The notes under the pieces are model-generated. The model saw only the letters and a list, made by a program, of their open reading frames with translations. It did no database searches and was not told where the DNA came from. Position numbers and translations under genes: made by a program. 64,000 bases of DNA from Vicinamibacteria bacterium (GTDB taxonomy: Bacteria > Acidobacteriota > Vicinamibacteria > Fen-336), in NCBI GenBank assembly GCA_025994075.1, contig JAMQGV010000007.1, positions 1 to 64,000 on the forward strand. The letters are read 5' to 3'. Positions within the stretch are counted from its first letter, which is position 1. Each line of letters begins with the position of its first letter. Positions 18,912 to 27,400 of the stretch are shown here, piece after piece.

Positions 18912-20201
18912 TCAATGCATGTGGGCGTCGGGGTTCGCCGGCGGCAGTGCGGCGAACGCGGGGTGTTCCGGGTTGCCGCCCGCGAGCACCATCGCCTCGA
19001 GGAACGGCGGGAAGCTGGTCCCGACGCGGCCGTTCAGGACCACGAGCGGGGTGCCGTCGAGCTCGAACGGCAGCGCCGCCGCGGCGTCCGCGCGCACCCG
19101 CTCGAGCGTCGCCGGCGCGACGAGGCAGGCCGTCCCTTCCGGCCCCAGCGTCGACGCGACCAGGTCCCGCACGCCGGCTTCGTCGAGCGTCTCGCCCCGC
19201 GCGAACAGCTCGCCGGTGAAGGCCTTCACGTCCGTCCGCCCCTCGGCGCAAACCGCGGCCTGCGCCGCCAGGCAACGTGCCGGGTCGCCGCTGCGGCCCA
19301 CCGCGGCGTTGCACGCGCCGTCGAGCGGGAAGAAGCGGCTGTCCACCGACAGCCTGCCGGGATACGTGTCGAGCAGCAACCGCAGCGTCTGGTGCAGGTC
19401 CGCGCAGTGCGGGCACCGCACGTCGCTCCAGGTCACGATCTTCACGGGAGCGTCGGCCGCACCCACCAGCGCCCGCGGCGCGGGCACCGGCCGCACGGGC
19501 GACCGCCGCAGCAGGCCCAGCGAGTCCGCGACCAGTTGCGCCTGCTGCGGGTTCAGCACGGGCAGCATCCGCGAAAGGTCGTCGCCACCGCCCCTGGCGG
19601 CGGTGCCGATCTGCGCCTGGCCGGCTGCCGCCAGCGTGTCGGGGGTCGCGCGTCCCATCGGGATCAGGGCCACCAGCGCGATCGCGGCCGACCCGGCAGC
19701 CCAGGCCGCGCCGCGCGGCAGCGCGGTCCAGCCCGCTGCGGGCCAGCCGCCGAGCGCGATCCCCGCGTAGCCGCCGACCAGCACGTAGACCACCGCGCAG
19801 CCCGTGCAGAGCGTCCCCAGCGCGGCGCTCACGAGCGCCAGCACCGCAACCGACGCCGCGCCGGCCGCCGCCACCAGTCGCATCGCGGTGCGCAGCTCCG
19901 GGTTCCACCGGTGCTCGTCGCCGCGGGCGAGCCGCAACAGCGGCAGCGCCGCCGCGACGAGACCCCAGGCCAGGCCCCAGCCGGCGACCGGCACGCCGGA
20001 GACGTCGTGGATCACCCGCGCGAAACGGGAGTCCCAGAGCGCCCCGCAACTGGTGTCCCCGAACGCGCAGGTGGCCGTTCCCGTCAGGCGGGCGATCCAT
20101 AGCTCCGCCCACAACACGACCGACCACAGGGCGGACAGGAAGCCGAGCGCGGCAAGGCCGGCGAGGGATTCGCGACTGGGCGGGCGATTCTCGATGCTCA
20201 C
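18912..20201 (-). CDS. VKOR/DsbA fusion: disulfide-generating membrane protein
   Basis: The 429-residue protein joins a vitamin K epoxide reductase-like membrane domain (about 1-185, five helices) to a periplasmic DsbA/thioredoxin domain (about 245-425). The VKOR half has the shuttle cysteines Cys45 and Cys52 (CAFGDTSC) and the active pair Cys132/Cys135 (CTGC). The Dsb half has CPHC (Cys263/Cys266). Such fusions oxidise substrate thiols and pass electrons to quinone. The GTG start overlaps the stop of the upstream ccmI as GTGA, so it is the last gene of the ccm operon. Oxidation of apocytochrome cysteines before CcmG/CcmH reduction would suit this position. Confidence 0.92.
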   Translation of the reverse strand: MSIENRPPSRESLAGLAALGFLSALWSVVLWAELWIARLTGTATCAFGDTSCGALWDSRFARVIHDVSGVPVAGWGLAWGLVAAALPLLRLARGDEHRWNPELRTAMRLVAAAGAASVAVLALVSAALGTLCTGCAVVYVLVGGYAGIALGGWPAAGWTALPRGAAWAAGSAAIALVALIPMGRATPDTLAAAGQAQIGTAARGGGDDLSRMLPVLNPQQAQLVADSLGLLRRSPVRPVPAPRALVGAADAPVKIVTWSDVRCPHCADLHQTLRLLLDTYPGRLSVDSRFFPLDGACNAAVGRSGDPARCLAAQAAVCAEGRTDVKAFTGELFARGETLDEAGVRDLVASTLGPEGTACLVAPATLERVRADAAAALPFELDGTPLVVLNGRVGTSFPPFLEAMVLAGGNPEHPAFAALPPANPDAHMH

Positions 20202-21535
20202 GGTTTCTTCAACTCCAGCAGGGTGTCGCGGCTGCCGCGGGCGATGCCGTCGCGGCGCGCGACGGGGTCGTCGCTCCCACGGGTGGTGACGTCGCCGTCG
20301 CGGTCGAGGCGTGCCTCGAGCGACAGCGACTCCGGCAGCGGCTGGCCCATCATCGAGTCGGCCGCGGTGATCACGATGGTGGCCGGGAACGGCCCGCTCA
20401 CCCGCCGGGCGGCGATCGGCGCTCCCGAGGTCTGGCCCGCCTCGCGGATCATCACGAACAGCACGCCGCGGGGATCGATGCCCGGCGCGAGCCGGACCGT
20501 GACCGCGACGCCGTCCGCGGGCACGGTCGCCGGGGTGGCGGCCACCGGCGGAGGCGGCGCGACGCCCGCGTGCGGATCACCGCCTTCGCCACCCGCGGGC
20601 GCCGGCGCCGGCGCCTGGGCGGCGCGCTCCTTCATCTCCGCGAGCAGGGCCTCGAGCGACTCGCGCTGGTCGGGATGGCGGCGGATCGCCTCCCGCACCG
20701 TCGACTCGGCCTCGGCGATGCGCCCCTGCTGCATGTGGACGAGGCCCAGGTGCAGCCGCGCGTCGAGCGAGTCCGGATCCTCCTCGAGCGCCGTCTGCAG
20801 CATCGCCTCGGCCTCCGCGGCCTGGTTCATCGCGAGCCGCACCAGCGCCTGGTAGGACAGGGCCCGCACGTCGCGCGGCCGCCGCTCGAGCACGTACTGG
20901 GTGTGCTCGAAGACCGCCATCAGCTCGCGCCGCTGGAGGTGGGCGAAGGCCAGTTCCAGCCGCGCCTCGAGGTCGTCGGGCCGGGCCCCGACGCGGGCCT
21001 GCAGCCGGGCGATCTCGTCGGGCAACGCCAGGCGCTCCTCGCCGGGGATGTTTCCGGTGATCGAGCCGCCCTCGCGGCGCACCGTCGCCTCGCGCGAGAC
21101 GAACAGGCCGAGCAGGGCCAGCGCGGCGACGCCGCCTGCCCCCCACAGGAACCCGCGCAGCGCCGGGTTGGTGGGCGCGGGCGCCACGGCGGGCGTGGCG
21201 AGCGCTTCCCCGGCCGTTGCGGCCGTCTCGCGCTCGGCCGCCGGGGTGGCCTCGATCTCGAGCAGCGCCGCCGCTGCGGCACACTCCAGCCGGTACCGCT
21301 CGCGCGCCAGCGGCTCCGGCTCGAGCTGGCTCGCGTTGTCCTCCAGGTCGCGCAACTGCGCGCACAGCGCGGCGTAGCGGGCTTCCGCCTCGCGGCGCGG
21401 CGCCGGCGCCACGGCGGGAGGCGTTGCCGCCGCCGTGCCTTGACGGAGGCTGCGCCGCAGCAGGAAGAAGCCGATCAGCAGGCCCGCCGCCAGCGCGACC
21501 AGGCCGGGCAGCCACTCGGTGGGGTGCCCGTTCAC
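20198..21535 (-). CDS. ccmI: Cytochrome c biogenesis TPR protein CcmI (CycH)
   Basis: CcmI acts as the apocytochrome c chaperone of the System I haem ligation complex. From the GTG at 21535, which overlaps the ccmH stop as GTGA, it has about 445 residues: two transmembrane helices (about 10-28 and 130-150), then TPR repeats (about 180-300, for example RPRDVRALSYQALVRLAMN and PDSLDARLHLGLVHMQQG). A C-terminal beta-rich domain matches the periplasmic part of CycH (APGIDPRGVLFVMIREAG, then ISARRVSG-like strands). A frame extension to 21565 is possible but lacks support. Confidence 0.9.
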   Translation of the reverse strand: MNGHPTEWLPGLVALAAGLLIGFFLLRRSLRQGTAAATPPAVAPAPRREAEARYAALCAQLRDLEDNASQLEPEPLARERYRLECAAAAALLEIEATPAAERETAATAGEALATPAVAPAPTNPALRGFLWGAGGVAALALLGLFVSREATVRREGGSITGNIPGEERLALPDEIARLQARVGARPDDLEARLELAFAHLQRRELMAVFEHTQYVLERRPRDVRALSYQALVRLAMNQAAEAEAMLQTALEEDPDSLDARLHLGLVHMQQGRIAEAESTVREAIRRHPDQRESLEALLAEMKERAAQAPAPAPAGGEGGDPHAGVAPPPPVAATPATVPADGVAVTVRLAPGIDPRGVLFVMIREAGQTSGAPIAARRVSGPFPATIVITAADSMMGQPLPESLSLEARLDRDGDVTTRGSDDPVARRDGIARGSRDTLLELKKP

Positions 21536-22146
21536 GCTTCGCTCCGGTCCTGACGCGCGCGCCACTCCGGCGAGCGACCTCCGGGCCAGCCCCAGACCTG
21601 TTCGCGCACGCGGAGCACGGCGGCCGCCAGCGCCGGGTCCTCGGGCAGCCGGTCACGATCGACCGCCGCCACGGGCGTCTCGTCGCCTCCCTCCGCGCGC
21701 CGCGCCGCCAGCCGGCGCCAGGCCATCGCGACGATCAGGCCGCCGGCGGCGAGGCCGCCGAGCGGCGCCAGCCAGACCAGCCAGTTGATGCCGCGCATCG
21801 GCGGCTCGAGGCGCACGAACTCGCCGTACGACGTCTCGAAGTAGCGCAGCACCTGCTCCTCGTCGAAACCGCGGGCGAGCATCTCGCCCACCTGGCTGCG
21901 CATGTTGCGAGCGTTGCCGGTGGGCGAATCCTGCACCGAGAGGCCCTGGCAGGTCGGGCAGCGCAGCTTCGCCGCCACCTCCGTGGTGCGCTTCTCCAGT
22001 GCTTCGCCCGACAGCTCCGGGCCGCGCGGCGGGCCGACGATCGAGACCGGGTCCGGCCCGGCGACGCCCTCGGCATCCGGGGGCGCCTGGGCCACGGCCA
22101 GTCCGGCCAGCGCCAGCAGCGCGAGCGCGGTCGCCAGCCGTCTCAT
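21532..22146 (-). CDS. ccmH: Cytochrome c maturation thiol reductase CcmH
   Basis: CcmH reduces the CXXCH cysteines of apocytochrome c. The 204-residue protein has a signal peptide (MRRLATALALLALAGLAVAQ). The family motif LRCPTCQGLSVQDSPTGNARNMR carries the redox pair C-P-T-C. A three-helix domain with GFDEEQVLRYFETSYGEFV follows, then a transmembrane helix (about 130-150) and a cytoplasmic tail. The start ATG overlaps the ccmG stop as ATGA. Confidence 0.95.
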   Translation of the reverse strand: MRRLATALALLALAGLAVAQAPPDAEGVAGPDPVSIVGPPRGPELSGEALEKRTTEVAAKLRCPTCQGLSVQDSPTGNARNMRSQVGEMLARGFDEEQVLRYFETSYGEFVRLEPPMRGINWLVWLAPLGGLAAGGLIVAMAWRRLAARRAEGGDETPVAAVDRDRLPEDPALAAAVLRVREQVWGWPGGRSPEWRARQDRSEA

Positions 22147-22670
22147 CGGACAGGCGCCCCTGCCTTCGCCAGCAGGGTCTCCAGCATCTCGGGCGTCAGC
22201 GCGCCTTCGAACTTGGCGCGCACCACGCCGTTCGCGTCCACGAAGAACGTCTCGGGGACCCCGTAGACCCCGTATGCGATCGCGGTGCGGCCGCCGGGGT
22301 CGACCAGCGTCGGATAGCTGCTGCCCTTCTGGCGCAGGAACTCCTGGATCTTCGGCTCCTCGTCCTCGTACATCACGCCGAAGAAGTGGACGCGGCCCTG
22401 CAGCGCGCGCGCCGCGGCGTGCAGCACGCCGTGCTCCGCGATGCACGGCGTGCACCAGGTCGCCCAGAAGTTGATCACGACCGGCTGGCCGCGCAGGCTG
22501 GCGAGCGACACGGGAGCCCCGCCGCCCACCGGCCCGAGCGAGAACTGCGGCGCCTCGCGATCGACCAGCGGCGAGGCGACCTTGCCCGGGTTGCGGCCCA
22601 GGCTCATCACCAGCAGCCCGATCACCGGCAGCACCAGCAGCAGGCCGCCCAGCAGCACCTTGCGGTTCAT
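22143..22670 (-). CDS. ccmG: Thiol:disulfide interchange protein CcmG (DsbE)
   Basis: This membrane-anchored periplasmic thioredoxin keeps apocytochrome thiols reduced. The 175-residue protein has an N-terminal anchor (about 5-23), the active site WATWCTPC, the conserved cis-Pro region VPETFFVD and the DsbE motif YGVYGVPE. It overlaps ccmF upstream and ccmH downstream by ATGA. Confidence 0.95.
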   Translation of the reverse strand: MNRKVLLGGLLLVLPVIGLLVMSLGRNPGKVASPLVDREAPQFSLGPVGGGAPVSLASLRGQPVVINFWATWCTPCIAEHGVLHAAARALQGRVHFFGVMYEDEEPKIQEFLRQKGSSYPTLVDPGGRTAIAYGVYGVPETFFVDANGVVRAKFEGALTPEMLETLLAKAGAPVR

Positions 22671-24640
22671 GCGCCCTCCGAAGGCGCGACCGCCGTCCGC
22701 CGCCGCGAGCCCCAGAGCGACAGCAGCGCGCCCAGCCCCATCACCCCCGTGGCCACCCAGATCCAGACCACCATCGGGTTGACCATCGCCAGCAGCCCGA
22801 CCGACCCGCCGGCGGGGTCGACGTTCATCACCGACAGGTAGAGGTCCTCGAGCGCCCCGCTGCGCACGGCCGGGGTGCCGATCGGCTCGCGCTGGGTCGG
22901 ATAGAAGTTCATCCGCGGCTCGAGCTGGCCGACGACGCGGCCGCCCTGCAGCACCTCGATGCGGGCGACCGTCGCGTCGCGGTGCGGCTCGCGCACCTGG
23001 TCGACAGCCAGCAGCCGCAGGCCGTAGCGGCCGACCTCGATCATGTCGCCGGTGCGCAGGGTGACCTCGGTCTGGCGGCCCATCGTCGAGCTGACCGCGA
23101 TCGCGACGAAGATCAGCACCGTGCCGGCGTGGGCGACGTAGGCGCCGAAGCGGCGGGCGCCGGCGCCGAACCAGCCGCCGCGCAGCGCGGCGCCGAGCGA
23201 TTCGCCGCGCGCGCGCCGCTGCAGCACCGGGCGCAGCATCTCGGCGAGCGTCACCTGCGCCGCGTAGCCGCCCGCGAACAGCGTCACCAGCGTCCAGCCG
23301 TTGCGCACGCCGGCGAGCGCCCCCACCAGCGCGAAGACCACGCCGCCCGACAGCGGCGGCAGCAGGGCGCGACGCACCTGGGCGGCGCTGGCGGCGCCCC
23401 ACGGCAGCGCGGGGCCGACCCCCATCAGGAACAGCAGCGCGACGCCGATCGGCACCGACATGCGGTCGAAGTAGGGGCGGCCGACGCTCATCTGCACGCC
23501 GCGCGCGGCCTCGACGATCAGCGGGAACACGGTGCCGACCAGCACGGTGAAGGTGAACAGCACCAGCAGCAGGTTGTTGCCCAGGAAGAACGCCTCGCGC
23601 GACGGCGCCGCCTCGAAGCGGCCCTCCGCGCGCAGCGAGTCGACCCGCAGCGCCAGCAGCGCCACCGAGAACAGCAGCCCGGCCGCGAAGAAGGTGAGGA
23701 TCGTGGGGCCGATGTCGCTCTGGGTGAAGGAGTGGACGGAGTTGAACACCCCGGAGCGGGTCATGAAGGTGCCGAGGATGGTGAGCAGGAAGCTGGCCAG
23801 CACCAGCACCACCGTCCACGCCTTCAGCACGGAGCGCCGCTCCAGCACGATCGCCGAGTGCAGCGCGGCGGTCGCGGTGAGCCACGGCAGGAATGAGGCG
23901 TTCTCGACCGGGTCCCACGACCAGTAGCCGCCCCAGCCGAGCACCTCGTACGCCCACCAGCCGCCCAGCACGATCGCGACCGTCAGGAACGTCCACGGCA
24001 CCAGCAGCCAGGTGCGCAGCGGCGCGAGGAACTCGTGGCCGAGGCGGCCCGCGAACAGCGCGGCGCAGGCGAGGCCGAACGGGATCGTCATCCCGACGTA
24101 GCCGAGGTACAGGAACGGCGGGTGGGCCACCATCAGGATGTGGTTCTGCAGCAGCGGGTTGGGACCGGGGCCGTCGGGCGGCACCGGCGACACCGTGTGG
24201 AACGGCTGGGCGGGCCCCGCGATCAGGAACGCGAAGAACGCCCCGCAGGCGAGCCACACGGCGAGCGCCCACGGCTCGTGCTCGGGGTGGCGATCCGCCA
24301 GCGCCCACGCGGCCCAGCCGATGTAGACGCCGATCACCAGGCCCCAGAACAGGATCGAGCCCTCGAGCGAGGACCACAGGCTCGACACCTTGACCCACAG
24401 CGGCAGGTCGCGGGCGCCCACCTGGGCGACGTAGCTGATCGAGAAGTCGCCGTAGACCAGGCCCCAGACCATCAGGGCGTTGGCGGCGACCATCGCGAAG
24501 GCGAACACGTAGGCGAGTCGTCGCGCGAGGAGCGTCGCCGGGCGGCTGCCGAGCTTGCCGGCCGCGAACGCGGTGAAGGTGCCGGCGATCGCGGCGGCGA
24601 CGGAGAGAAGGATCAGGGCACGTCCGATGGCGGGCGTCAT
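22667..24640 (-). CDS. ccmF: Haem lyase subunit CcmF
   Basis: CcmF attaches haem to apocytochrome c. The 657-residue length is typical, with about 14-15 transmembrane helices. The tryptophan-rich WWD motif is WGGYWSWDPVENASFLPWL, and conserved His-bearing segments include HPPFLYLGYVG and FHTVSPVPP-type loops. The long periplasmic domain near the C-terminus and the final helix are present. It lies 22 bases after ccmE and overlaps ccmG by four bases. Confidence 0.96.
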   Translation of the reverse strand: MTPAIGRALILLSVAAAIAGTFTAFAAGKLGSRPATLLARRLAYVFAFAMVAANALMVWGLVYGDFSISYVAQVGARDLPLWVKVSSLWSSLEGSILFWGLVIGVYIGWAAWALADRHPEHEPWALAVWLACGAFFAFLIAGPAQPFHTVSPVPPDGPGPNPLLQNHILMVAHPPFLYLGYVGMTIPFGLACAALFAGRLGHEFLAPLRTWLLVPWTFLTVAIVLGGWWAYEVLGWGGYWSWDPVENASFLPWLTATAALHSAIVLERRSVLKAWTVVLVLASFLLTILGTFMTRSGVFNSVHSFTQSDIGPTILTFFAAGLLFSVALLALRVDSLRAEGRFEAAPSREAFFLGNNLLLVLFTFTVLVGTVFPLIVEAARGVQMSVGRPYFDRMSVPIGVALLFLMGVGPALPWGAASAAQVRRALLPPLSGGVVFALVGALAGVRNGWTLVTLFAGGYAAQVTLAEMLRPVLQRRARGESLGAALRGGWFGAGARRFGAYVAHAGTVLIFVAIAVSSTMGRQTEVTLRTGDMIEVGRYGLRLLAVDQVREPHRDATVARIEVLQGGRVVGQLEPRMNFYPTQREPIGTPAVRSGALEDLYLSVMNVDPAGGSVGLLAMVNPMVVWIWVATGVMGLGALLSLWGSRRRTAVAPSEGA

Positions 24641-24662
24641 GGATGCCTGGTTGGGGCGGCGA

Positions 24663-25166
24663 TCAGTCGCCGGCCTGTTGCAGGCCTTCGGTCGACTTGA
24701 TCAGCTTCTCCATGTCCGGCGCCTCGGCGTCGACCGGGGCGCGGTATTCGTTGCCGTGCGAGACCATCAGCCGCCGGCACTCGAACACGCCCTCCTTCGT
24801 CATCGTGCCTTCGACCACGACGCCGATGTCCTCGCGGAACATCTGCGGCGGCACGCCGGTCGAGCGCACCGGCACCACGGCCTTGCCGTCGGTCACGGAG
24901 AACTCCAGCAGCGAGCCCTCGCCGCCGCTCTGGCGGATCGAGCCCTTCGCCACCTGGCCGCCGAGGCGGATGGTGGCGCCGATCGCCTGGTCGCCCGCCT
25001 TCTTCACGTCGGAGGGGCCCCAGTAGTAGACGAGGTTCTCGCCGATGCCGCCGGCGGTCAGCAGCCCGAAGCCGGCGGCGGCGACGACGACGGCCAGCAC
25101 CGCCAGCCAGCGGCGGGCGTTGTTGCGGCGGGGTGCGGGGGTGGGCAGGCGCAGGGTATCGGTCAC
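24663..25166 (-). CDS. ccmE: Haem chaperone CcmE
   Basis: CcmE carries haem covalently to CcmF. The 167-residue protein has a transmembrane anchor (about 19-37), an OB-fold core, and the haem-attachment motif His137-G-N-E-Tyr141 (HxxxY), so it is the His type, not the Cys variant. The GTG start overlaps the ccmD stop as GTGA. Confidence 0.93.
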   Translation of the reverse strand: MTDTLRLPTPAPRRNNARRWLAVLAVVVAAAGFGLLTAGGIGENLVYYWGPSDVKKAGDQAIGATIRLGGQVAKGSIRQSGGEGSLLEFSVTDGKAVVPVRSTGVPPQMFREDIGVVVEGTMTKEGVFECRRLMVSHGNEYRAPVDAEAPDMEKLIKSTEGLQQAGD

Positions 25167-25321
25167 TTCTCTTCTTCCTCGGAGCGTCGATGCCGCGCGA
25201 ACACGGACGCGGCATAGATCAGGAAACCCGCCGCGCTGATGGCGTACGCGGCGACCACGTATTCCCAGCCCCCCTCGACGATCCCCGGAGGCGGCACCTG
25301 CAGCAGCAGCGCGGGCGCCAT
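25163..25321 (-). CDS. ccmD: Small haem exporter protein CcmD-like
   Basis: The 52-residue single-helix protein (helix about 20-41, GWEYVVAAYAISAAGFLIYA) has a positively charged cytoplasmic tail ending in acidic residues. Size, topology, the Tyr-rich helix and the position between ccmC and ccmE identify it as CcmD, which stabilises CcmE release from CcmABC. Its ATG overlaps the ccmC stop by one base (TGATG). Confidence 0.85.
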   Translation of the reverse strand: MAPALLLQVPPPGIVEGGWEYVVAAYAISAAGFLIYAASVFARHRRSEEEEK

Positions 25322-26031
25322 CACGCCTCCAACGCCGCGCCCGCCGGCATCGGCGGCAGCGCGGGTCCCAGTTCTTTCGCCGTGCGCCGCGCCGCGACCC
25401 GGGCCCGCAGCAGGGCCAGGCCGCCCATCAGCGCCAGCACGCCGAAGGCGTTGAGGCGCAGCGGCACGATGAACGGCGCCGACACGGTCTCCGGCGAACT
25501 CTGCATCTGGTGCAGCGAGTTCCACCAGCGCACCGAGAAGTAGACGATCGGCACGTCCACGAAGGCGATGATGGTCGCGACCGCCGACCACGTCGCCCGC
25601 TTCTCCGGGTCGTCCACGGCGCTGCGCAGGGCGAGGATGCCGAGCAGCGCCAGCAGCATCACCGCCGTCGTGGTCAGCCGCGGGTCCCAGTCCCACCACA
25701 CGCCCCAGGTCGGCTTGGCCCAGATCGAGCCCTGCACGCAGAGCAGGAACGACAGCACCGCGGCGCCCTCGAGCAGCGCCTCGTGGTGGGCGTCCCAGCC
25801 CCAGCCGCCGCGCCACAGGTAGGCGAGCGCGCAGCCCATCGCCAGCGTGAACAGCAGCATCGCGTTCCAGGCCGAGGGCACGTGCACGTACATGATCCGC
25901 TGCACGTCGCCCATGTAGCGCTCCTGCGGCGACACGAACAGGCCGTAGTACGACCCGGCCAGGAGCAGCAGGACGCCGAGCGCCACCAGCGCGAAGGCGA
26001 GGTTGGGACTGGCCAGGCGAGGCAGGATCAA
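25321..26031 (-). CDS. ccmC: Haem exporter/handling protein CcmC
   Basis: CcmC presents haem to CcmE. The 236-residue protein has six helices and the WWD motif WGVWWDWDPRLT, flanked by the conserved histidines YVHVPSAW and a late WWNSLHQ. I chose TTG at 26031, in frame and overlapping the ccmB stop as TTGA, with GGAGGA just upstream; the open frame extends further but is not homologous. Confidence 0.94.
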   Translation of the reverse strand: MILPRLASPNLAFALVALGVLLLLAGSYYGLFVSPQERYMGDVQRIMYVHVPSAWNAMLLFTLAMGCALAYLWRGGWGWDAHHEALLEGAAVLSFLLCVQGSIWAKPTWGVWWDWDPRLTTTAVMLLALLGILALRSAVDDPEKRATWSAVATIIAFVDVPIVYFSVRWWNSLHQMQSSPETVSAPFIVPLRLNAFGVLALMGGLALLRARVAARRTAKELGPALPPMPAGAALEA

Positions 26032-26693
26032 TCCTCCACGATCAGCCCGAACATCAGGCCGCACAAAGTCCAGTATATGCCGCAGAACCCGCCCAGCAGT
26101 GTCAGCCACGCCGCGAGCTGGCGCATCGGATCGCCCAGGATCAGCAGCGAGCTGGCCTTGGTCGCGGCGATCAGCACCGGCACCACCAGCGGGAACAGCA
26201 GCAGCGGCAGCAGGGTCTGCTTGGCGCGGGCGCGGGCGGTCATCGTCGCGTACAGCGTGCCCGGCGCTGCGAGGCCGGCGGCGCCCAGCACCAGCAGCCC
26301 GAACAGCGCCAGCGGGCGCGCCGTCTCGGCGCCGTAGAGCACGATCGCGACCGGCACCAGCACCGCTCCCAGCAGCGCGAGCTGCAGCGTGTTGGCGACC
26401 GCCTTGGCGTAGAACAGGATCGTCGGCGGCACCGGCAGCAGCAGCAGCCCCTCGAGCGCCTGCTGCTCGGTCTCGGCCTCCAGGCTCGCCTCCAGCGTCA
26501 GGGTGGACGAGAGCAGCAGCGCGAGCCACAGGAAGCCGCCCGCGTGCAGGCGCAGGGCGCCGGCGTCGGGGCCGATCGCGAAGCTCATCAGGAGCAGCGC
26601 GGTGGCGCCGAACACGACGACCGAGAGGACCCGGGCCCGGGTCCTCCACTGCAGCAGCAGCTCCTTGTAGAGGGCCGCCCGGAAGACGTTCAC
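26028..26693 (-). CDS. ccmB: Haem exporter permease CcmB
   Basis: The 221-residue integral membrane subunit of the CcmAB ABC transporter has six helices and conserved segments ALYKELLLQWRTRARV at the N-terminus and EQQALEGLLLLPVPPTILFYAK in the middle. The GTG start overlaps the ccmA stop as GTGA. Confidence 0.94.
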   Translation of the reverse strand: MNVFRAALYKELLLQWRTRARVLSVVVFGATALLLMSFAIGPDAGALRLHAGGFLWLALLLSSTLTLEASLEAETEQQALEGLLLLPVPPTILFYAKAVANTLQLALLGAVLVPVAIVLYGAETARPLALFGLLVLGAAGLAAPGTLYATMTARARAKQTLLPLLLFPLVVPVLIAATKASSLLILGDPMRQLAAWLTLLGGFCGIYWTLCGLMFGLIVED

Positions 26694-27400
26694 GCGCCCT
26701 CCTCCGACCCGCGCAGCAGGCCGCTGTTGTGCGGCAGCTCCGCCGCCGGGCCTTCCCAGGCCACGCGGCCCTGCTCCAGCACCAGGCCGCGGTCGCACAG
26801 CGTCGCGCCGCGCTCGACCTGGTGGGTCGCCATCACCACGGACCGGCCCTCGGCGCGCAGCGCGCGCACGATGCCGTCGATCAGCCGGAAGCCGGGTGGG
26901 TCGAGCGCCCCGTAGGGCTCGTCGAGCATCACCAGCGGCGCCTCCTGCAGCAGCGTGCGGGCCAGCGCCAGGCGCTTGCGCATGCCCGCCGAGAACGAGG
27001 CGACGGGATCGTCGGCGCGGCCCGCCAGGCCCACCTCCTCCAGGCGCCGCAGCGCCCGTTCCTGCGGTCGGTCCTGGTCCAGCAGCCGGCTGGCGAGCAC
27101 CAGGTTCTCGCGTGCCGACAGCGCCTCCCACGTGTAGGCGGCGTGGCTCAGCAGTGCCGTGCGGCGGCGCACCGCGTCGGCGTCGCGGCGCAGGTCGGCG
27201 CCGCAGACCTGCGCCTCGCCGGCGTGGACGCGCAGCGCGGCCGAGAGCAGCCGCAGCAGCGTCGACTTGCCCGAGCCGTTGCGCCCGACCAGCGCCAGCG
27301 CCTGGCCGGCGCCGAGCGTGAAGCTGACGCCGGCCAGCGCCCAGCGCCCGCCGTAGCGGCGGGCCAGGCCGCGCGCGTCGAGCGCGAGCTCCCCAGTCAT
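26690..27400 (-). CDS. ccmA: Haem exporter ATP-binding protein CcmA
   Basis: The 236-residue ABC ATPase powers release of holo-CcmE. Motifs are Walker A GRNGSGKST, ABC signature FSAGMRKRLALAR, Walker B LVMLDEP, and switch His in MATHQ. CcmA proteins characteristically have FSAGM rather than LSGGQ. The ATG overlaps the stop of the upstream nuclease gene as ATGA. Confidence 0.95.
   Translation of the reverse strand: MTGELALDARGLARRYGGRWALAGVSFTLGAGQALALVGRNGSGKSTLLRLLSAALRVHAGEAQVCGADLRRDADAVRRRTALLSHAAYTWEALSARENLVLASRLLDQDRPQERALRRLEEVGLAGRADDPVASFSAGMRKRLALARTLLQEAPLVMLDEPYGALDPPGFRLIDGIVRALRAEGRSVVMATHQVERGATLCDRGLVLEQGRVAWEGPAAELPHNSGLLRGSEEGA

Noticed and set aside
22143..24398. Apparent 751-residue ccmG fusion
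   Set aside because: The frame merely stays open through ccmF on the same strand. The ATG at 22670 with ATGA overlap and the normal 175-residue length identify the real gene.
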